Positions 39,678 through 48,340 of a DNA stretch of 64,000 nt are shown here, piece after piece. Source of the stretch: Bacillota bacterium (GTDB taxonomy: Bacteria; Bacillota; Clostridia; Acetivibrionales; DSM-2933); NCBI GenBank assembly GCA_023430975.1, contig JAEYYB010000124.1:39448-103447 (forward strand). Direction: 5' to 3'. A model generated the notes under the pieces. It worked only from the letters and a program-made list of their open reading frames with translations, had not been told where the DNA came from and made no database searches. The position numbers and the translations under genes are program-made. Position 1 is the stretch's first letter. The number at the start of each line of letters is the position of its first letter.

Positions 39678-40625
39678 CTATTTTCCAAGCATTGCAGCTC
39701 CAACTATACCTGCATCATTTCCCATTTCTGCAACTCTTATCTGAGGCTTTGGAACCGAACCTCTGCAGTATATGTCTGCATAAACCCTTTCTCTAAGAGG
39801 CTTTAAGAGGTATTCTCCCTCTTTACATACGCCTCCGCCTATTACCACAGCTTCAGGCATGAATGAATTAATTGTGTTTGAAAGCCCTTCAGCAATGTAT
39901 TTTATATATTGGTCAACAACCTTCTGTCCTACGTCATCTCCCATTTTTGCCGCATCAAAAGCTGTTTTGGCATCTATATTATCCAAATTTCCCTTAATAA
40001 TCTCATTAATTTTTGAGTCAGGGTTAGCTACAGCAGCTTCTCTTGTCTGCCTTATGAGTGCAGTTGCTGAAGCATATGCTTCCCAGCAGCCCTTTCTTCC
40101 GCATGTACATTGAACGCCATCAGATACAATGACCGTATGTCCTATTTCAGAACCTGCGAAATTAAATCCGCTGTAAATCTTCTTACCTATTACTATACCT
40201 CCTCCAATTCCTGTACCGAGGGTTATAGCAATAGAATCATCCACGTCCTTTGCTGCACCTGCAATGCTTTCAGCTAACGCAGCACAGTTCGCATCATTTT
40301 CCAGGTATATTGGAAGATCTATATATTTTTGCATTTCGTCTCTAACTGGTGCGTTATCAAAATTCAAATTACAGCTGTAAACAAGTATTCCCTTTTTGCT
40401 GTCCGGCGTTCCTGGCGATCCTATTCCGATGCTTTTAACATCTTTTAGTTCCAGTCCCTTGTCCTTTATAACCTTTAATGCCAGCTGTGCCATATCTTTA
40501 ATAATTTCCTGATAGGATCTTTCCCTTTTTGTCGGTACACTGTCTTTATGAAGCAGCAAACCTTTCTCATCTACAATACCGGCAGCAATATTGGTGCCGC
40601 CTAAATCAATACCTACATAATACAT
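39678..40625 (-). CDS. ROK-family glucokinase
   Basis: 315 residues. YYVGIDLGGTNIAAGIVDE is the phosphate-binding start, LENDANCAALAE carries the catalytic Asp, and GVQCTCGRKGCWEAYAS is the ROK zinc site. It should phosphorylate glucose (or a related sugar) with ATP in the cytoplasm, useful when cellulose-derived glucose is formed. The ATG at 40625 is chosen because GGGAGG lies five bases upstream; the frame is open to 40646. It lies between ecfT and truA, an unusual place. Confidence 0.92.
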   Translation of the reverse strand: MYYVGIDLGGTNIAAGIVDEKGLLLHKDSVPTKRERSYQEIIKDMAQLALKVIKDKGLELKDVKSIGIGSPGTPDSKKGILVYSCNLNFDNAPVRDEMQKYIDLPIYLENDANCAALAESIAGAAKDVDDSIAITLGTGIGGGIVIGKKIYSGFNFAGSEIGHTVIVSDGVQCTCGRKGCWEAYASATALIRQTREAAVANPDSKINEIIKGNLDNIDAKTAFDAAKMGDDVGQKVVDQYIKYIAEGLSNTINSFMPEAVVIGGGVCKEGEYLLKPLRERVYADIYCRGSVPKPQIRVAEMGNDAGIVGAAMLGK

Positions 40626-40737
40626 GTTATCCTCCCTGTATATCATAAACCTTTATTGATTACGCTATATTCTCTTCTAGATTAAAGAATACTATAACTT
40701 TGACGACGAATCAATATTTATATTCATTATTTTTAAT

Positions 40738-40772
40738 ATATTAAAAGTGTTAATAATCTTACATTAAGATCT
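40738..40772. repeat. MITE-like element, half copy
   Basis: ATATTAAAAGTGTTAATAATC then TTACATTA equals one end of the element family. No second end follows before the ecfT stop at 40771. Confidence 0.5.
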
Positions 40773-41574
40773 ATTTTGTTACCAAGTAAACAACTATTGT
40801 ACAAATAATAAATACAATAAATAATAGATAAACTTTAACATCATCTTTGCTGTAATTCAATTGCTTTAATCTCGTCCTGCCTTCTCCGCCTCTGTAGCAT
40901 CTTGCCTCCATTGCCATTGCCAGCTCCTCCGCCCTCCTGAAAGCTCCTGCCAAAAGCGGTATCAGCAATGGTATGTAGCTTTTTGCCCTATTAACCAGTC
41001 CTCCCTGGTCGAATTCTGCACCCCTTGAAGCCTGTGCCTTCATCAGCTTATCCGTTTCTTCGAATAAAATAGGTATAAACCTTATAGATAGTGACATCAT
41101 CATTGCTACCTCATGAACCGGAACCTTAAATCTCTTAAGTCCGCCCAACAGTCTCTCAAGAGCATCAGTGACAGTGATTGGTGTTGTGGTGTATGTAATC
41201 ATTGACGAGTTTATAATAATAAGAGAAAGCCTTAAAATCATTTTCACAGTAATGCTGATTCCTTCGTATGTTATCCTGATAAAACCAAGCTCCAATGCAG
41301 TATTGCCTTTTGTTGCAACCAGATTAACTATACCGGTTACCACCATAATAAGAAAAATGGGTTTTATACTTTTTATAACATAGCTGATATGTACTTTGGT
41401 TCCTGCCAATACAATCATAGTAAAGATTACAGCCAACGCAAACTGAGTATATGAGTTGATGGCAACAAAATAAACCATTAAAATCATGGTCAATATTATT
41501 TTTGTTCTGGGGTCAGCCCTGTGTAATAGTGTATTTCCATGAACATATTGACCTAATGTTATATTTCCGATCAT
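40771..41574 (-). CDS. ecfT: ECF transporter transmembrane subunit EcfT
   Basis: 267 residues with five or so membrane helices. Both coupling Ala-Arg motifs are visible, QASRGAEFD and MEARCYRGG. It forms the membrane scaffold of the energy-coupling module with EcfA1/A2 and swaps vitamin-specific S subunits, none of which is in the window. The start overlaps the ecfA2 stop (TAATG). The stop lies within a half MITE copy. Confidence 0.95.
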   Translation of the reverse strand: MIGNITLGQYVHGNTLLHRADPRTKIILTMILMVYFVAINSYTQFALAVIFTMIVLAGTKVHISYVIKSIKPIFLIMVVTGIVNLVATKGNTALELGFIRITYEGISITVKMILRLSLIIINSSMITYTTTPITVTDALERLLGGLKRFKVPVHEVAMMMSLSIRFIPILFEETDKLMKAQASRGAEFDQGGLVNRAKSYIPLLIPLLAGAFRRAEELAMAMEARCYRGGEGRTRLKQLNYSKDDVKVYLLFIVFIICTIVVYLVTK

Positions 41575-42440
41575 TATTTTACCCTCTTGTTCAAATAACC
41601 TAAAATTGCTTCTTTTGCCTCTTTTACAGTAAACACATCAGAGTTTAAATCAGGAACTTTTTCCTTTAAAAGTCTCATGAAGTATGTTATCTGTGGAACG
41701 GATAGACCTATATTTTTAAGCATATTCTCATTTTTAAATACCTCTGCTACCAAACCATCCATCTCTATCCTGCCTTTATTTAAAACAATAATTCTATCCA
41801 CATATCTGGCTAAATCCTCCATACTATGGGAAACAAGTATTATTGTAGCATTATTTTCTTTTTTAAATTTTACAACCGCATCATATATTTCATCTCTGCC
41901 CTTAGGATCAAGCCCTGCCGCAGGTTCATCGAGAATCAGTACCTTAGGCTTCATTGCAAGCACACCGGCTATTGCAACCTTCCTTTTCTCTCCTCCTGAA
42001 AGATGAAATGGTGATTTTTCCAGTAAGCTTTTGTCAAGGCCAATTATATCTATAGTTTCCAGAATTTTTTCCTCAACCAGTTTTCCCTCATAGCCCTGCT
42101 TATAAAGCCCATATCCAATATCTTTCGACACAGTTTCCTCGAAAAGTTGGTGCTCAGGATATTGAAACACCAATCCTACCTGCCTTCTTATCTCTTTGAT
42201 ATTTTTTTTATTAACATCAATTCCATTGATATTAATGCTTCCCGAAGCGGGCACGAATATGCCGTTTAAGTGCTGAACAAGGGTTGACTTGCCCGAGCCT
42301 GTATGCCCAATTATTCCTACCGATTCACCGTCATTAATATTTAAGTTAATATCAATCAATGCATTATTTTCATATGGACTTCCAACCATATATGTATGCT
42401 TAAGATTATTAATTACTATAGCCATCTCTACCACACTCAT
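41574..42440 (-). CDS. ecfA2: ECF transporter ATPase EcfA2
   Basis: 288 residues. Walker A GHTGSGKSTLVQ, signature HLSGGEKRKVAIAGVLAM and Walker B KVLILDEPAAGLD are intact. It drives vitamin uptake with EcfA1 and EcfT. The frame start at 42440 overlaps ecfA1 by 32 bp; an internal ATG at 42425 (MAIVINNL) could equally be used. Neither has a strong ribosome site, so coupling to ecfA1 is likely. Confidence 0.94.
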   Translation of the reverse strand: MSVVEMAIVINNLKHTYMVGSPYENNALIDINLNINDGESVGIIGHTGSGKSTLVQHLNGIFVPASGSININGIDVNKKNIKEIRRQVGLVFQYPEHQLFEETVSKDIGYGLYKQGYEGKLVEEKILETIDIIGLDKSLLEKSPFHLSGGEKRKVAIAGVLAMKPKVLILDEPAAGLDPKGRDEIYDAVVKFKKENNATIILVSHSMEDLARYVDRIIVLNKGRIEMDGLVAEVFKNENMLKNIGLSVPQITYFMRLLKEKVPDLNSDVFTVKEAKEAILGYLNKRVK

Positions 42441-43284
42441 CCATTATGACTTTAACCAATTTTAAAGCAGCTTCTTCAATATCACCAATATCTAGAGGGA
42501 GTTTTATCCCGTTTTTGTTCAATTCATAAAAGAGCTCTGTTACTTGAGGTACATCAAGTCCTAAATCTTTAATTATATCAACTTTTGAAAATATTTCATT
42601 AGGTTTGCCATCCATTATTACGGAACCCTTATCAATAACAATTACCCTGTCAAACAAGCATGCTTCTTCCATATGGTGACTTATATGGATTATTGTTATA
42701 CCATACTTTCTGTTAAGTTCCCTCACTGTTTCCATCACTTCTCTACGTCCCACAGGGTCAAGCATTGAGGTGGCTTCATCCATTACAATACATTTGGGTT
42801 TCATAGCCAAGATTCCAGCAATTGCAACTCGCTGCTTCTGGCCGCCTGAAAGAAATGCAGTTTGCTGATTTGCATACCCATATAGCCCAACAGTCTTCAA
42901 AGCATTATCCACCCTATCTCGAATCTCTGTTGGAGTTATACCCAGATTTTCCGGGCCAAATGCCACATCCTCTTCAACTGAAGTTGCAACTATTTGGTTT
43001 TCCGGGTTTTGAAATACCATGCCAATGTTACTTCTTATCTCCCAGATAAATCTACTGTCTTTAGTGTCGATATTACCTATATATAAAGTTCCTTGGCTTG
43101 GCATTAATAACGCATTTAATAATTTCGCCAGGGTTGATTTTCCTGATCCATTTCTTCCTATTATTGAAATAAACTCACCCTGTTCAATCTTTAAGTTGAC
43201 GCTCCTAAGTGATTCCTCTTTATTGCTTTTTCCTTTATTGTATGAATAATGAACATTCTTTAGCTCTATTCTTTTTTTATCCAT
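42409..43284 (-). CDS. ecfA1: ECF transporter ATPase EcfA1
   Basis: 291 residues. Walker A GRNGSGKSTLAKLLNA, Q-loop MVFQNPENQIVATSVEEDV, signature FLSGGQKQRVAIAG and Walker B CIVMDEATSMLD. First gene of the ecfA1-ecfA2-ecfT unit, ~220 bp after rplQ with hairpins between, so it may have its own promoter or be read through from the ribosomal operon. Confidence 0.95.
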   Translation of the reverse strand: MDKKRIELKNVHYSYNKGKSNKEESLRSVNLKIEQGEFISIIGRNGSGKSTLAKLLNALLMPSQGTLYIGNIDTKDSRFIWEIRSNIGMVFQNPENQIVATSVEEDVAFGPENLGITPTEIRDRVDNALKTVGLYGYANQQTAFLSGGQKQRVAIAGILAMKPKCIVMDEATSMLDPVGRREVMETVRELNRKYGITIIHISHHMEEACLFDRVIVIDKGSVIMDGKPNEIFSKVDIIKDLGLDVPQVTELFYELNKNGIKLPLDIGDIEEAALKLVKVIMDECGRDGYSN

Positions 43285-43371
43285 TCTAATTCACTCTATC
43301 ATATCTAAAATTATTTAATTGCCATTTCTAAAAGCCTCAATATGGGCATTTCTTGAAAAACCCTAATATAA

Positions 43372-43407
43372 AGCACTTTAGACCCGTTTACCATGGTTTA
43401 AAGTGCT
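43372..43407 (-). terminator. Second hairpin between rplQ and ecfA1
   Basis: AGCACTTTA/TAAAGTGCT stem with inner ACC/GGT pairs; the tail TTATATT is a modest U-tract. It may be a weak terminator or attenuator. Confidence 0.5.
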
Positions 43408-43445
43408 CTTAAAATAGAATCTAACTTTTATATTTTGGGTTATTT

Positions 43446-43487
43446 ACAAAACAAAGGGATTAAGAAATACTTTTATCACCTAATCCC
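43446..43487 (-). terminator. Terminator after rplQ
   Basis: GGGATTA/TAATCCC stem followed by TTTGTTTTG on the minus strand, 20 bp after the stop. Confidence 0.65.
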
Positions 43488-43506
43488 GTTACTGTTTCGT
43501 ATTTTA

Positions 43507-44031
43507 TTAAACCAATTCTAAAATAACAACTTCTGCAGCATCTCCGCGTCTTACGCCGAGCTTGTATATTCTTGTGTAACCGCCCTTAGTATCCTTATAC
43601 TTTGGAGCAATTTCATCGAATATTTTGTTTGCAAGGTTTATTGTGTTTCCATCTTTGTCTTTTACCTTGTAAACCCAGTTCATAATCAGCTTTCTGGCAT
43701 GTAACCTTGAAGGATTATCAACTGCTTTTCTTTCACTCTTTTCTTCTCTTTCAACTTTCCTGTAAGTCTTGTTGTTACGTGATGTAGCAGCATTTAAAAT
43801 CTTTTTGCCCGTAGGATCTAATTTTGCAGCAGTGACTTTAACATTCTTCGGTTCGAAGTTATCAGCCTCTTTTATAGCAATTGTTAATAACTTTTCAGCA
43901 ATATTTTTAACTTCCTTTGCCCTTGCCAGTGTGGTTTCAATTTTACCATACTCGAACAATGATGTTACGAGACCTTTTAAAACTGCTTTTCTTTGGTCCG
44001 TAGCGCGTCCGAGTTTCCTTTGTAATGGCAT
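43507..44031 (-). CDS. rplQ: 50S ribosomal protein L17
   Basis: 174 residues, starting PLQRKLGRATDQRKAVLKGL. It is longer than the ~115-residue core because of a ~60-residue Lys-rich insert in the middle, common in clostridia. It ends the alpha operon, 75 bp after rpoA. Confidence 0.96.
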   Translation of the reverse strand: MPLQRKLGRATDQRKAVLKGLVTSLFEYGKIETTLARAKEVKNIAEKLLTIAIKEADNFEPKNVKVTAAKLDPTGKKILNAATSRNNKTYRKVEREEKSERKAVDNPSRLHARKLIMNWVYKVKDKDGNTINLANKIFDEIAPKYKDTKGGYTRIYKLGVRRGDAAEVVILELV

Positions 44032-44106
44032 TTAATTTACCTCCCTTACCTTTAATCAACAGGTCTTGTATATATCTACAAGATGCTTCATATATTTTAT
44101 TTCGAA

Positions 44107-45054
44107 TTATTCTTCACTTGGTGCCAAGGCTAACCCAAGTGCACTGAGTTTCTGCAGAACTTCTTCAAGAGACTTTCTTCCGAGGTTTCTGACCTTCATC
44201 ATATCCTCTTCTGTCCTGTTTGTAAGATCTTCTACAGTGTTAATTCCTGCACGCTTCAAACAGTTATATGATCTAACTGAGAGATCGAGTTCTTCGATAG
44301 TCATCTCAAGAACCTTTTCCTTCTTAGTCTCTTCCTTTTCGACCATAATTTCTGTATGTTTAGCCTGATCGGACAAATCTATGAACAGATTTAAATGTTC
44401 ACTAAGTATCTTTGCTCCAAGGCTTATCGCCTCATCCGGCTTAATACTTCCGTTTGTCCATACTTCAAAAGTCAGCTTGTCATAATCAGTAACCTGGCCA
44501 ACACGTGTATTTTCAACTGTGTAATTCACTTTCCTGACAGGAGTGTAAATTGAATCAACAGGTATAATACCTATAGGCTGTCCAGGCTGCTTATTCTTCT
44601 CAGCCGGTACGTATCCTCTGCCTTTGTTCAGGGTCAACTCAATGTAAAGCTTGTGGTCTCCATTGAGGGTAGCTATATGAAGATCAGGGTTTAATATTTC
44701 AACATCCGCATCTGCAGTTATATCACCAGCAGTAACAGGACCTTCCCCTTCAGCTTCTATATAAACTATCTTTTGACCTTCGCTGTGCATTTTTAAAGAT
44801 AATCCTTTTATGTTGAGGATAATCTCTGTAACATCTTCAACAACTCCAGGTACTGTTGAGAATTCATGCAGTACCCCATCTATCTTGATGGATGTAACAG
44901 CCACCCCAGGCAATGAAGATAATAAAATCCTTCTTAATGAATTACCCAGAGTAGTACCATATCCTCTTTCCAGTGGTTCTACCACAAACTTTCCATAGGA
45001 ACTATCTTCACTAATTGTAATGCACTCAATCTTTGGCTTTTCTATTTCGATCAA
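44107..45054 (-). CDS. rpoA: RNA polymerase alpha subunit
   Basis: 315 residues. N-terminal assembly domain (VEPLERGYGTTLGNSLRRILLSSLPG), a linker rich in Glu/Lys, and the C-terminal DNA-binding domain (LDLSVRSYNCLKRAGINTV, VRNLGRKSLEEV). Between it and rpsD lie 141 bp containing a GCAACTGA/TCAGTTGC inverted repeat. Confidence 0.98.
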   Translation of the reverse strand: MIEIEKPKIECITISEDSSYGKFVVEPLERGYGTTLGNSLRRILLSSLPGVAVTSIKIDGVLHEFSTVPGVVEDVTEIILNIKGLSLKMHSEGQKIVYIEAEGEGPVTAGDITADADVEILNPDLHIATLNGDHKLYIELTLNKGRGYVPAEKNKQPGQPIGIIPVDSIYTPVRKVNYTVENTRVGQVTDYDKLTFEVWTNGSIKPDEAISLGAKILSEHLNLFIDLSDQAKHTEIMVEKEETKKEKVLEMTIEELDLSVRSYNCLKRAGINTVEDLTNRTEEDMMKVRNLGRKSLEEVLQKLSALGLALAPSEE

Positions 45055-45079
45055 CCTAAAACCCTCCTTTTTGTCTTTA

Positions 45080-45170
45080 ATTTGTTAATGAGGGCAACTG
45101 ATTCTTTATCTCTTAATAGTCTAATTTAAAATCCATAGGTCCCCGACTTATCATTTCAGTTGCTATATCC
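45080..45170 (-). promoter_or_regulatory. Candidate structured leader between rpsD and rpoA
   Basis: Minus strand: GCAACTGA and TCAGTTGC enclose ~55 nt before the rpoA ribosome site. It could be a regulatory RNA element; evidence is only the inverted repeat. Confidence 0.3.
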
Positions 45171-45195
45171 AACGATTCTTAAAGTTTATAAACTA

Positions 45196-45822
45196 TTATT
45201 TAGAATACAACTCAACAATCAAGTGTTCTGCAATCGGTAAATCTATGTCTTCTCTCGCAGGAATTGCAGCTACTTTACCAACCATACTTTCACGGTCAAA
45301 CTCAAGCCACTTAGGAATTGTTGTTCTTCCTACAATTTCGCTAATAGCTTTAAATTTTTCAGAGCTTCTGCTCTTTTCCTTTAAAGCTATAACATCTCCT
45401 ACTTTGAGAAGATATGAAGCAATATTCACTTTCTTTCCATTAACAGTGAAATGTCCATGATTAACAAGTTGTCTTGCTTCAGGTCTTGACGTAGCCAATC
45501 CTAATCTGTAAACTGTGTTGTCAAGTCTGCTTTCTAATATTTGGAGAAGGTTTTCACCAGTAATACCTTTTTTCTTGGAAGCAAGTTCAAAATATTTTCT
45601 GAACTGTCCTTCAAGAATTCCATAATATCTTCTTGCTTTCTGCTTTTCACGGAGCTGTAATCCGTATTCAGAAAGCTTCTTCTTCTGCTGTCCATGCTGT
45701 CCAGGAGCATAAACCCTTCTCTTAATTGAGCATTTATCTGTATAGCATCTTTCACCCTTAAGTAAAAGTCTTTCACCTTCTCTTCGGCAAAGCCTACAAG
45801 ATGCACCAGTGTATCTTGCCAT
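45196..45822 (-). CDS. rpsD: 30S ribosomal protein S4 (zinc-binding form)
   Basis: 208 residues. The N-terminal CRLCRREG...CYTDKC keeps four Cys, the zinc-binding variant. The S4 RNA-binding motif is SRLDNTVYRLGLATSRPEAR. S4 is an assembly primary binder and often an autoregulator of the alpha operon. Confidence 0.97.
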   Translation of the reverse strand: MARYTGASCRLCRREGERLLLKGERCYTDKCSIKRRVYAPGQHGQQKKKLSEYGLQLREKQKARRYYGILEGQFRKYFELASKKKGITGENLLQILESRLDNTVYRLGLATSRPEARQLVNHGHFTVNGKKVNIASYLLKVGDVIALKEKSRSSEKFKAISEIVGRTTIPKWLEFDRESMVGKVAAIPAREDIDLPIAEHLIVELYSK

Positions 45823-45901
45823 TTAATTCTACACCTCCAGTATAATAATCGAGACAGGCAACATCTATAATCATTTTGACTATGCTGCCGTATATTTTCT
45901 A

Positions 45902-46306
45902 TTAAACTCTTCTTCTTTTTGGTGGTCTGCAACCATTGTGAGGAATCGGAGTAACGTCCTTTATTAAACTAACTTCAAGGCCAGCAGCTTGCAAAGCTCT
46001 AATAGCTGCTTCTCTTCCCGCACCAGGTCCCTTTACATAAACTTCTACAGACTTTAATCCATGTTCCATAGCTGCTTTTGAAGCAGTTTCAGCTGCCATT
46101 TGAGCGGCATATGGTGTGCTCTTTCTGGATCCTCTAAAACCCAGTCCACCCGCACTAGCCCATGACAAAGCATTTCCAGTAGCGTCAGTGAGTGTAACTA
46201 TTGTATTGTTGAATGTTGATCTGATATGTGCCTGACCGCGTTCAACATGTTTACGTTCTCTTCTTTTTCTGGTCGTTCTTTTTGCACCAGCGGTTTTAAC
46301 TGCCAT
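45902..46306 (-). CDS. rpsK: 30S ribosomal protein S11
   Basis: 134 residues from the ATG at 46306 (MAVKTAGAKRTTRKRRERKH). The frame opens at a TTG (46318) that touches the AAGGAGG ribosome site, so the ATG is preferred although the spacing is long (12). VEVYVKGPGAGREAAIRALQ and PHNGCRPPKRRRV are characteristic. Confidence 0.95.
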   Translation of the reverse strand: MAVKTAGAKRTTRKRRERKHVERGQAHIRSTFNNTIVTLTDATGNALSWASAGGLGFRGSRKSTPYAAQMAAETASKAAMEHGLKSVEVYVKGPGAGREAAIRALQAAGLEVSLIKDVTPIPHNGCRPPKRRRV

Positions 46307-46333
46307 TTTATTCTTCAACCTCCTTATTCAATA

Positions 46334-46702
46334 TTACTTTTTCTTGTTAGCGATAGACTTCTTAGGTCCTTTTCTTGTTCTCGCATTATTCTTAGTATTC
46401 TGTCCTCTTACAGGAAGTCCCATTCTATGTCTACGTCCTCTATAACATCCAATTTCAATAAGTCTCTTGATGTTTAAAGCTATTTCTCTCCTTAAATCAC
46501 CTTCAACCTTGTAATCCTTGTCTATTATTTCTCTTAATTTGCTTATTTCGTCGTCAGTCAAGTCTCTGACTCTTGTGTCTGGATTTATCCCAGTTTCTTT
46601 TAGAATTTCATTTGACTTTGGTCTGCCTATACCAAAAATATAAGTTAGCCCAATTTCTACTCTTTTTTCCCTGGGTAAATCAACTCCGGCAATACGAGCC
46701 AT
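46334..46702 (-). CDS. rpsM: 30S ribosomal protein S13
   Basis: 122 residues: ARIAGVDLPREKRVEIGLTY, helix-two-turn-helix region, and RGQNTKNNARTRKGPKK tail. GGAGGTG ribosome site. First gene after a 157-bp gap with a structured leader candidate. Confidence 0.97.
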   Translation of the reverse strand: MARIAGVDLPREKRVEIGLTYIFGIGRPKSNEILKETGINPDTRVRDLTDDEISKLREIIDKDYKVEGDLRREIALNIKRLIEIGCYRGRRHRMGLPVRGQNTKNNARTRKGPKKSIANKKK

Positions 46703-46755
46703 CTTTTTACACCTCCGTTAAATTCAATCAAGTTCAATAATCTAGCTACTATGAT

Positions 46756-46834
46756 AACTTTCTTAATAAAATTAATTTCCGGACATGATAACCATCATGC
46801 AGCCGCTCCTTCATAAATTTTTTTTAAGAAAGTT
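46756..46834 (-). ncRNA. Candidate leader RNA between rpmJ and rpsM
   Basis: The arms AACTTTCTTAA (46756-46766) and TTAAGAAAGTT (46824-46834) form a perfect 11-bp stem around an inner CATGAT-AACC-ATCATG hairpin extended by GGA/TCC. A structured leader before the alpha genes would suit r-protein autoregulation. Confidence 0.4.
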
Positions 46835-46859
46835 TTACACAATTTATATTTATCCAAAA

Positions 46860-46973
46860 TTAGCCTTGCTTTTGCTTATGTTTTGGATTTTCGCAAATAA
46901 CCATAACTCTGCCTTTTCTTTTAATTATCTTGCATTTTTCGCAAATTTGTTTTACTGACGGTTTTACCTTCAT
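46860..46973 (-). CDS. rpmJ: 50S ribosomal protein L36 (zinc form)
   Basis: 37 residues, MKVKPSVKQICEKCKIIKRK, with Cys11, Cys14, Cys27 and His32 forming the zinc ribbon. It lies between infA and rpsM as in most bacteria, with an AGGAGG ribosome site. Confidence 0.97.
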   Translation of the reverse strand: MKVKPSVKQICEKCKIIKRKGRVMVICENPKHKQKQG

Positions 46974-46992
46974 TTTTATGCTCCTCCTTAAA

Positions 46993-47211
46993 TTATTTAG
47001 CTCTCCAAGTTATTCTACCCCTTGTTAAATCATAGGGTGAAAGCTCTATAACTACTTTATCACCAGGAAGAATTCTTATAAAATTCATTCTTAATTTTCC
47101 AGATATATGGGCAAGTACCTTGTGTCCATTATCCAATTCCACCTGAAACATCGCATTTGGTAATGCTTCTATTATCTTACCTTCTACTTCTATTACATCT
47201 TCCTTAGACAA
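46993..47211 (-). CDS. infA: Translation initiation factor IF-1
   Basis: 72 residues, one S1/OB fold: KEDVIEVEGKIIEALPNAMF and VELSPYDLTRGRITWRAK. Occupies the ribosomal A site during initiation. Confidence 0.98.
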   Translation of the reverse strand: MSKEDVIEVEGKIIEALPNAMFQVELDNGHKVLAHISGKLRMNFIRILPGDKVVIELSPYDLTRGRITWRAK

Positions 47212-47255
47212 TATTAAAACCTCCTTATCAAATCACTTTTCCGTTATCTTTCCTG

Positions 47256-47564
47256 TTATTGTTGAGGATCTTCTAAAGCCCTTCTGACTTCAGAATTGGT
47301 AACATTCATATTATTCAAAAGTTTCTCATTCAGCGGCTTTATAACTTCCTCAGTAATTATAAGGTGCTTTACTTTCTTTCTTTTGGGTTTTTCTATTTTT
47401 CTAAGGTCGCCGTCGGAGATATACACATATGATTCGTCCGGAATACTTATAATAATAAATTTCTTACCGGCATCCCGCCCAGCTTTTGAATAAACTACCT
47501 GACCTATTATATATTCCAAGGAATTCACCTCTTTAATGCTGTCGTATTTTAAACTTTCCTGCAC
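47256..47564 (-). CDS. KOW-domain RNA-binding protein (L14e-like)
   Basis: 102 residues. The first half, YIIGQVVYSKAGRDAGKKFIII and YVYISDGDLRKIEKPKRKKVKH, is an SH3-like KOW fold of the eukaryotic L14e/L6e type often found between map and infA in clostridia. Role probably in ribosome or rRNA binding; not characterised. It starts 2 bp after the map stop. Confidence 0.8.
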   Translation of the reverse strand: MQESLKYDSIKEVNSLEYIIGQVVYSKAGRDAGKKFIIISIPDESYVYISDGDLRKIEKPKRKKVKHLIITEEVIKPLNEKLLNNMNVTNSEVRRALEDPQQ

Positions 47565-47566
47565 TT

Positions 47567-48337
47567 CTAAGGTGTTTCCGTAATAATCATAGGTTCGCCT
47601 TCTGTAACAATGATCGTATTCTCATAATGAGCCGACAAACTGTTATCTAAAGTTACAACGGTCCATTTATTTTCAAGCAATTTTACGTTATAATCTCCTG
47701 CATTCACCATAGGTTCTATAGCTAGTGCCATACCAGGCACAATCCTCGGATTTGCACCTTTGAAACTGTAGTTAGGAATTTGCGGCTCTTCATGCATCTC
47801 TGTTCCTATGCCATGACCGACATAATCCCTTACCACAGAATATCCGTTACACTCAACATAATCCTGTATAGCAGCTGATATATCTCGTATCCTCTTGCCT
47901 ACTACGGCGTTTTTAATACCTTCATAGAAGCTTTGTTTAGTAACATCAATCAAATGTTGTGCTTCCGCAGTAACAGTACCTACCGGAAAAGTTCTCGCTG
48001 CATCAGAGTGAAATCCGTTAAAATAGACCCCAATGTCAACACTAATAATATCGCCATCTTTTAAAGCTCTTAAACCGGGAATGCCATGTACAACTTCATT
48101 ATTTACAGAAGCACATATGCTTCCCGGATAATCAACTGCTCCTCTAAAGGGTGCCTTATATCCTAAAAATGAGGGTATTGCACCGCATTTCCTGATATAA
48201 TTCTCAGCAATTTTGTCCAGGTCTAAAGTTGTTACACCTGGCTTAACCGCCTCTTGAATCCTTATGAGGGCGTTAACCAATATATCGCTTGACTTTTTCA
48301 TTAGTTCTATTTCAGCTTTAGATTTTTGAATACTCAT
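47567..48337 (-). CDS. map: Methionine aminopeptidase, type I
   Basis: 256 residues. Metal ligands lie in SVDIGVYFNGFHSDAARTF (two Asp), GHGIGTEMHEEP (His), EPMVNAG (Glu) and YENTIIVTEG (Glu). Removes the initiator Met from nascent proteins. Starts 3 bp after adk. Confidence 0.97.
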   Translation of the reverse strand: MSIQKSKAEIELMKKSSDILVNALIRIQEAVKPGVTTLDLDKIAENYIRKCGAIPSFLGYKAPFRGAVDYPGSICASVNNEVVHGIPGLRALKDGDIISVDIGVYFNGFHSDAARTFPVGTVTAEAQHLIDVTKQSFYEGIKNAVVGKRIRDISAAIQDYVECNGYSVVRDYVGHGIGTEMHEEPQIPNYSFKGANPRIVPGMALAIEPMVNAGDYNVKLLENKWTVVTLDNSLSAHYENTIIVTEGEPMIITETP

Positions 48338-48340
48338 CTG

